Notes under the pieces: model-generated
Databases searched by the model: none
What the model saw: only the letters and a program-made list of their open reading frames with translations
What the model was told of the DNA's origin: nothing
Source of the DNA: Sporolactobacillus sp. THM19-2
Lineage (GTDB): Bacteria > Bacillota > Bacilli > Bacillales > Sporolactobacillaceae
Assembly (NCBI RefSeq): GCF_004153195.1
Contig: NZ_SEMC01000017.1
Span: 1-55,246 of the forward strand
DNA: 55,246 nucleotides
Direction: 5' to 3'
Part shown: positions 51,299 through 55,246 of the stretch, piece after piece
How positions within the stretch are numbered: the first letter of the stretch is position 1
Layout: each line of letters begins with the position of its first letter
Position numbers and translations under genes: made by a program

Positions 51299-51492
51299 TT
51301 CCCGCATGAACGGGCAGTAAGACCCTGCTTCAGGACATGAGGGTAAACGAGCAGGCTGAGGCGCGCAGCAGCCGGATGGGTTCAACTGACAATCAGCAGA
51401 GGATGACGCGGGCTAAAAGCGATGGCGCTGTCGCAGTGCCTGCACGGGCACATCCTGTGTCCGAAAACTCTCCGCTGACCGACGTTTCACTT
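51299..51492 (-). repeat. Structured intergenic repeat, copy C
   Basis: The longest copy. Read on the minus strand: AAGTGAAACGTCGGTCAGCG, GAGAGTTTTCGGACACAGG, ATGTGCCCGTGCAGGC, then AGCCCGCG, TCTGCTGATTGTCAGTTG, AACCCATCCGGCTGCTGCG, a GTTTACCCTCATG box and TGCCCGTTCATGCGGGAA. The arms TCAGCGGAGAG and CTCTGCTGA pair despite differing from the other copies. It lies about 65 bp behind the CoA-pyrophosphatase-like gene and before hemL. No gene is in 51258-51557. Confidence 0.75.
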
Positions 51493-51557
51493 TATCTGAG
51501 CGGGCATATCCAGTATCCGCCAAATGGATGATTTTAACAAGAGTCAGACCGGTCTCG

Positions 51558-52184
51558 TTATTCAAACATTCTGTGATTGATTAGAGAAACAAAATGTTCG
51601 AGAATGCGGGCGGTCAGTCCCCAGATCGTCCGGCCCTGATAGTCATAGAAGGGCTCAATAATCTTTCGCGAACGGAAAGGGTAATTTTTACCTGAGACAA
51701 TCCGCTCGAAGGGAAAATCCTGATCAGGATCGGCGGAAAGGGAGAGCGGGAACTTTTCCGGCATCTGTTTCATCAGCCAGGGCAGCGGAATCGTGAAGAC
51801 TTCCGCTACCTCGTCCGGATTCGGCCTGATCGGTACGTCGGCATCGATCACCCCGACAAACGGATAAATAAACAGATCCGGTGTCGCAATGCAGGTCGCC
51901 ATTCTGCCGATCACGGTGATCGCTTCTTCCGGTACGCCCAGCTCCTCACTCGTCTCCCGGATAGCCGTTCCGCGGAGTGAGCTGTCTATTTTCTCGCTGC
52001 GCCCGCCCGGAAAGCAGACATCACCCGGCTGCCTTTTCAGGTTCATCGAGCGGACTTCAAGAAGGAGGTCCCATGTATCCTGATCGGGGATCAGCGGGAT
52101 AAAGACGGATGTTTTCTTTGCCGTATCTTCCCCGATAATCATGCCGTCATTTTCAATGCGTCGTTGAATACTTTTTAAATCCAT
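51558..52184 (-). CDS. NUDIX hydrolase of the CoA pyrophosphatase group
   Basis: 208 residues. The group-specific LKRQPGDVCFPGGRSEKID motif lies before the Nudix box (ETSEELGV within RGTAIRETSEELG). This pattern marks YeaB/Nudt7-type enzymes, which cleave CoA or its derivatives to 3',5'-ADP and 4'-phosphopantetheine. The C-terminal half shows YPFRSRKIIEPFYDYQGRTI as usual. Start at ATG 52184. It is divergent from the MDR dehydrogenase, and a repeat copy follows. Confidence 0.85.
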   Translation of the reverse strand: MDLKSIQRRIENDGMIIGEDTAKKTSVFIPLIPDQDTWDLLLEVRSMNLKRQPGDVCFPGGRSEKIDSSLRGTAIRETSEELGVPEEAITVIGRMATCIATPDLFIYPFVGVIDADVPIRPNPDEVAEVFTIPLPWLMKQMPEKFPLSLSADPDQDFPFERIVSGKNYPFRSRKIIEPFYDYQGRTIWGLTARILEHFVSLINHRMFE

Positions 52185-52301
52185 GTCCTCACCTTTGAAA
52201 ATCCAGTTTCAACTCATTTTACCATAATCCATGGCGATATAAATGCCGTTTAATTTGTGTATTGATGCCACTTTTGAGAGAATAGACGTGAGGTGGTCAA
52301 A

Positions 52302-53300
52302 ATGAGAGCATTGGTTCATGAAGGTCACGCGGGTTTTGAAGGGCTGCACTTTCGAAACGATTTCCCCGAACCTCAGCCTGGCCCGGGTGAAGTAAAAGTC
52401 GCACTCAGAGCTTCCGGTCTCAATCATCGTGATCTGTTTGTCGTTCAGAAACGCCATCAGGCAGGTGATCCACCGCTGATTATCGGTTCAGACGGCGCCG
52501 GTGTCGTTACTGCGACAGGAGAGGGTGTCACGAAAGCACGGGTCGGTGATGAGGTGCTGATCATCCCTGCTCTGCGCTGGGAAAAGGAGTCTCCTGCCCC
52601 CCCTGCAGATTTTGAGATTCTCGGACTGCCTGACAACGGGACGCTTGCGGAATATATCGTTGTCGCTGAGTCTCAGGTGACCGCAAAGCCTGAATATCTG
52701 TCGTGGGATGAAGCTGGTGTGCTGCCCCTGTCTGCACTGACCGGTTACCGCGCGATGTTCACCCGCGGTGCCCTGAAGGAGGGGGAAGCCGTATTTATTC
52801 CTGGTATCGGGAGCGGCGTTGCTACATATATGCTGCAGATGGCAAAGGCTGTCGGGGCAAAAGTCATTGTATCCTCACGCAGCACAGAAAAGCTGGAGAA
52901 GGCAAGGGACCTCGGTGCCGATATCACGCTGGAAAATGATCAGGACTGGCAGAAAGCCTTAAAAGGTGAGACGGTCGATCTGGTCATTGAAAGTGTCGGA
53001 GCCGCGACGTTTCACCGTTCGCTCGGCCTCTTGAAGGAGGGCGGAACGGTCGTTGCTTTCGGTGCATCGGCGGGAGACATCATTCAGCTGGATCTGCGAC
53101 AGTTTTTCTACAATCAGTGGAATCTGCACGGATCCACTTTAGGCAGTATTGAGGAATTTTTACGGATGACGGATTTATTCCGTAAAAACAAAATCAGGCC
53201 CGTAGTAGATGAAGTCGTCCCCCTGGAACATGCCGGAGAAGCGCTTCAGAAACTGAAGGCGGGCACACAGTTTGGAAAGATTGGTATTCGGATTTCCTGA
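52302..53300 (+). CDS. Zinc-type (MDR) alcohol dehydrogenase/quinone oxidoreductase-like protein
   Basis: 332 residues. GroES-like N-terminal part (GPGEVKVALRASGLNHRDLFV, IGSDGAGVV) and Rossmann domain (FIPGIGSGVATYMLQMAKAVGAKVIV). The usual Cys ligands for catalytic and structural zinc are absent, so this is the zinc-free quinone/enoyl reductase branch of the family. Substrate unknown. ATG 52302 is chosen because GAGGTGG lies upstream. Bcp starts 30 bp after its stop. Confidence 0.86.
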   Translation: MRALVHEGHAGFEGLHFRNDFPEPQPGPGEVKVALRASGLNHRDLFVVQKRHQAGDPPLIIGSDGAGVVTATGEGVTKARVGDEVLIIPALRWEKESPAPPADFEILGLPDNGTLAEYIVVAESQVTAKPEYLSWDEAGVLPLSALTGYRAMFTRGALKEGEAVFIPGIGSGVATYMLQMAKAVGAKVIVSSRSTEKLEKARDLGADITLENDQDWQKALKGETVDLVIESVGAATFHRSLGLLKEGGTVVAFGASAGDIIQLDLRQFFYNQWNLHGSTLGSIEEFLRMTDLFRKNKIRPVVDEVVPLEHAGEALQKLKAGTQFGKIGIRIS

Positions 53301-53330
53301 AAAACATAATCAAACCAGGAGGCATTGTTG

Positions 53331-53798
53331 ATGATTGAAGAAGGAACGGAAGCACCGGATTTTACTCTTCGGGCAACCGGCGGAGAAAATGTAACCTTGT
53401 CAAAATTGAAGGGAAGGAATATTGTTCTGTATTTCTACCCGAAGGACATGACACCGGGTTGTACGAATGAAGCGTGCGATTTTCGTGATCAGAATAAAAT
53501 GTTTAAAGACCTGGACACCGTCGTCATCGGTGTGAGCCCGGATCCGATCGAGAAGCATCAGAAGTTTACAGCGAAACACGATCTGCCGTTTACCCTTCTC
53601 GCAGATATTGATCATACCGCAGCGAAGCTGTACGGAGCCTGGCAGAAGAAAAAGAATTTCGGCAGAGAGTATATGGGTATTGTCCGCTCAACGTTTGTGA
53701 TTGATAAGCAGGGCAAGGTCGTAAAGGTCTGGCCGAAAGTTAAAGTATCCGGACATATTGCCGATGTTTATCAGTTTGTAAAAGAAAAATTGAATTAA
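53331..53798 (+). CDS. bcp: Thioredoxin-dependent thiol peroxidase (Bcp/YgaF type)
   Basis: 155 residues. The peroxidatic motif PGCTNEACDFRD contains Cys44 and Cys49 (peroxidatic and resolving); YFYPKDMTPGC is the family signature. It reduces peroxides with thioredoxin. ATG 53331 has AGGAGG 8 nt upstream; a TTG at 53325 is the alternative. It sits before perR, as in B. subtilis (ygaF-perR), but a terminator separates the two. Confidence 0.93.
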   Translation: MIEEGTEAPDFTLRATGGENVTLSKLKGRNIVLYFYPKDMTPGCTNEACDFRDQNKMFKDLDTVVIGVSPDPIEKHQKFTAKHDLPFTLLADIDHTAAKLYGAWQKKKNFGREYMGIVRSTFVIDKQGKVVKVWPKVKVSGHIADVYQFVKEKLN

Positions 53799-53830
53799 TT
53801 CGGAAGTAAATGCATCACTTCCCTTTGGTA

Positions 53831-53864
53831 AACCGGACGTTGTTCATTGTCCGGTTTTTTCTTT
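53831..53864 (+). terminator. Intrinsic terminator after bcp
   Basis: AACCGGAC (53831-53838) pairs with GTCCGGTT (53849-53856) and runs into Ts. Confidence 0.9.
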
Positions 53865-54127
53865 ACTTATTGTTAAACAGATCTTTTCAGATACAGGCGC
53901 AGTTGAGAAAAAGAATTCGGATACACATCGAAAAATCGGTATATGATATACATAATAATATGATCCGGTCCGGACACAATCTGGAAAAACATGGCGGACA
54001 GACAGACTAAGTGCTCTGCATTGACAGGACAGGCATAAACAGGATAAACTGAAAATGAATTGTAACCATTTTAAGGTGATAATTTATATTTGATAACGCT
54101 ATCTGTCTGAAAGCGAGGTGCGTGACG
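53865..54127 (+). promoter_or_regulatory. perR upstream region
   Basis: No gene. An AT-rich stretch around 54075-54098 (GATAATTTATATTTGATAA) resembles a degenerate Per box, which would allow autoregulation as in B. subtilis, but matches the consensus at only about 10 of 15 positions. Several TATAAT-like sequences exist near 53940-53960. Confidence 0.3.
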
Positions 54128-54601
54128 GTGGATACAGGAACGGTGAAAGTTGATAAAGCCATTGATATGCTTAAAAACTCCGGTGTTCGAATTACACCGC
54201 AGCGCCATGCGATTCTGGAATACCTTGTGGTTTCCGGTTCGCACCCAACTGCTGATGAGATTTATAAAGCTCTGGAACATAAATTTCCTAATATGAGTGT
54301 TGCGACGGTTTATAACAACCTGCGTGTTTTTAAAAAGACAGGTCTGGTTAAAGAACTGACCTATGGAGATTCGTCAAGCCGTTTTGATTTTTCAACCAAA
54401 CAGCATTATCATATTATCTGCCGCAAGTGTGGAAAAATTGTAGACTTTTATTATCCGGGACTGGATGAAGTTCAGTCTCTGGCGGCTCAGGTGACAGGAT
54501 TTAAAGTCGATTCGCACAGGCTGGAAGTGTATGGTATCTGTCCGGAATGTCAGCATAAAGAAGCCATTCATACCGACGATCCGGATACCGTCGGAAAATA
54601 G
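54128..54601 (+). CDS. perR: Peroxide-sensing Fur-family repressor PerR
   Basis: 157 residues. Winged helix ([20 protein letters not shown]) and the regulatory Fe/Mn site: His39, Asp87, His93, His95 and Asp106, equal to B. subtilis His37, Asp85, His91, His93, Asp104. The Asp at 106, not Glu, is the PerR hallmark. Structural zinc Cys98/Cys101 and the C-terminal CPEC pair are present. GTG 54128 has GAGGTG 7 nt upstream; GTG 54122 would be too close. It represses peroxide-defence genes until metal-catalysed His oxidation. Confidence 0.92.
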   Translation: MDTGTVKVDKAIDMLKNSGVRITPQRHAILEYLVVSGSHPTADEIYKALEHKFPNMSVATVYNNLRVFKKTGLVKELTYGDSSSRFDFSTKQHYHIICRKCGKIVDFYYPGLDEVQSLAAQVTGFKVDSHRLEVYGICPECQHKEAIHTDDPDTVGK

Positions 54602-54656
54602 AGTAAGGCATGTTCCCGATGGAAGTCTGAATCAATGAGATGAATGTGTGAGATTC

Positions 54657-54700
54657 AACCAGGCTCCTGATTTCAATTCCATTGGAGCCTGGTTTTGTTG
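54657..54700 (+). terminator. Intrinsic terminator after perR
   Basis: AACCAGGCTCC (54657-54667) pairs perfectly with GGAGCCTGGTT (54684-54694), followed by TTG TTG. The loop is 16 nt. Confidence 0.85.
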
Positions 54701-54750
54701 ATTGATTATATTCTGGCGGATTTTGCTTTACTGATTTTTACGATCAGGTA

Positions 54751-54779
54751 TTGACGATCGATAAAATCCATGTTAGATT
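54751..54779 (+). promoter_or_regulatory. rRNA promoter 1
   Basis: TTGACG (54751-54756) and TAGATT (54774-54779) are 17 bp apart. Confidence 0.65.
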
Positions 54780-54857
54780 ATATATCGTTGTCTTTTGGCG
54801 GGAACATCAAACATGTTCTTTCAGCGACAGATTGACGGATTGATTTAAAATTTCCGG

Positions 54858-54886
54858 TTGACTTGTCTGAACGAACATGATAAGAT
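54858..54886 (+). promoter_or_regulatory. rRNA promoter 2
   Basis: TTGACT (54858-54863) and TAAGAT (54881-54886) are 17 bp apart. Confidence 0.65.
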
Positions 54887-54940
54887 TTTTCTTGCCCTTT
54901 TCGACAGACAGTGAATGTTTCGTCTGATATTTTTCAGGTG

Positions 54941-54969
54941 TTGACATCATTCCTGTTTGATAGTATAAT
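54941..54969 (+). promoter_or_regulatory. rRNA promoter 3 (strongest match)
   Basis: TTGACA (54941-54946) and TATAAT (54964-54969) are separated by exactly 17 bp, a perfect sigma-A promoter. The leader to 16S then contains CCTTGAAAACTGAACA, commonly seen in Bacillales rrn leaders as part of antitermination/processing sequences. Confidence 0.9.
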
Positions 54970-55121
54970 ATTAGAGTTGCTGTTTGAATGTTCCTTGAAA
55001 ACTGAACAAAAGCCAAGCGTGATTTGAGGGGGTTATCCCCTGATCAATTCAATTTGCTATGGATCTTATGAACGAAAAAAGTCTGACCCGGATGCCGAAA
55101 GGGATCCGGAAGAAGCAACAC

Positions 55122-55246
55122 TTTTTTGGAGAGTTTGATCCTGGCTCAGGACGAACGCTGGCGGCGTGCCTAATACATGCAAGTCGTGCGCACAGAGGGG
55201 AGCTTGCTCCCTGAGGTGAGCGGCGGATGGGTGAGTAACACGTGGG
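55122..55246 (+). rRNA. rrs: 16S ribosomal RNA, 5' end only
   Basis: From about 55122 the sequence has GGAGAGTTTGATCCTGGCTC, GGACGAACGCTGGCGGCG and GCCTAATACATGCAAGTCG, the conserved start of bacterial 16S rRNA, followed by the V1 loop (GAGGGGAGCTTGCTCCC) and GAGTAACACGTGGG. The gene continues beyond the window. V1 is of the Bacillales type and compatible with Sporolactobacillus. Confidence 0.95.

Noticed and set aside
54060-54100. Per box in front of perR
   Set aside because: Only about 10 of 15 consensus positions match; mentioned at low confidence only.

Overview
The window looks like a chromosomal segment of a spore-forming member of the Bacillales, possibly a Sporolactobacillus-type bacterium. 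Three things point this way. There is a gamma-type small acid-soluble spore protein gene (44802-44963) and a PdaA-type cortex deacetylase (39901-40674). From 41.2 kb on, the gene order recX - yfhH - yfhP - mutY - sspE - (aromatic acid exporter-like) - hemL/gsaB - bcp - perR - 16S rRNA resembles the Bacillus subtilis yfh/yga region leading into an rrn operon. The genus is an inference from the first ~125 bases of 16S and general gene style, not a proof.

Layout. 0-7 kb: a Gfo/Idh/MocA oxidoreductase, two DUF4097 'SGD-repeat' proteins flanking a PadR regulator plus HAAS/DUF1700 membrane protein, a Rieske-containing FAD oxidoreductase (YhfW type) and a DUF1992 protein. 7.1-8.6 kb: a decayed mobile segment with a truncated IS1380-type transposase, a frameshifted Rep_trans replication initiator and a small ORF overlapping it. 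8.6-12.4 kb: a TipAL-like MerR regulator with its own 19-bp-spacer promoter, a DJ-1/PfpI protein and the KhtTU potassium/proton antiporter. 12.9-20.6 kb: a sucrose system (LacI regulator, LacY-type symporter, GH32 hydrolase) whose regulator is separated from its targets by an AT-richer block (AhpD-like, DUF2231, SufR-like regulator, FolE and a pteridine-reductase-like SDR).

20.6-26 kb: arginase-family protein, gamma carbonic anhydrase, then a likely nickel (or cobalt) block: DUF3842 protein, HypB GTPase and an ECF transporter CbiM/CbiQ/CbiO preceded by an attenuator-like leader. 26-41 kb: housekeeping and membrane genes (two NUDIX hydrolases in the window, lipoprotein, S66 peptidase, RsmF-type methyltransferase, adenine deaminase, VIT1 transporter, PepF, BrkB-like, VanZ-like, thioredoxin-like, MtnU/MtnE-like pair, PdaA). 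A dense cluster of DnaA boxes lies between pdaA and recX.

41-55 kb: the conserved recX-to-rrn block, with a liaI-liaH-liaF-liaS-liaR cell-envelope stress operon between sspE and the exporter-like gene. PerR and the thiol peroxidase Bcp form a peroxide-defence pair just before three tandem rRNA promoters and the start of 16S rRNA.

The least explained features are intergenic: three copies of a ~135-195 bp structured repeat lying directly downstream of minus-strand genes (31.6, 32.8 and 51.3 kb), and five 23-nt palindrome-like units at 2.7-2.9 kb. No complete undescribed multi-gene system could be proven. The best candidates for new biology are the DUF3842-HypB-ECF metal block, the FolE/pteridine-reductase block and the 3'-UTR repeat family.
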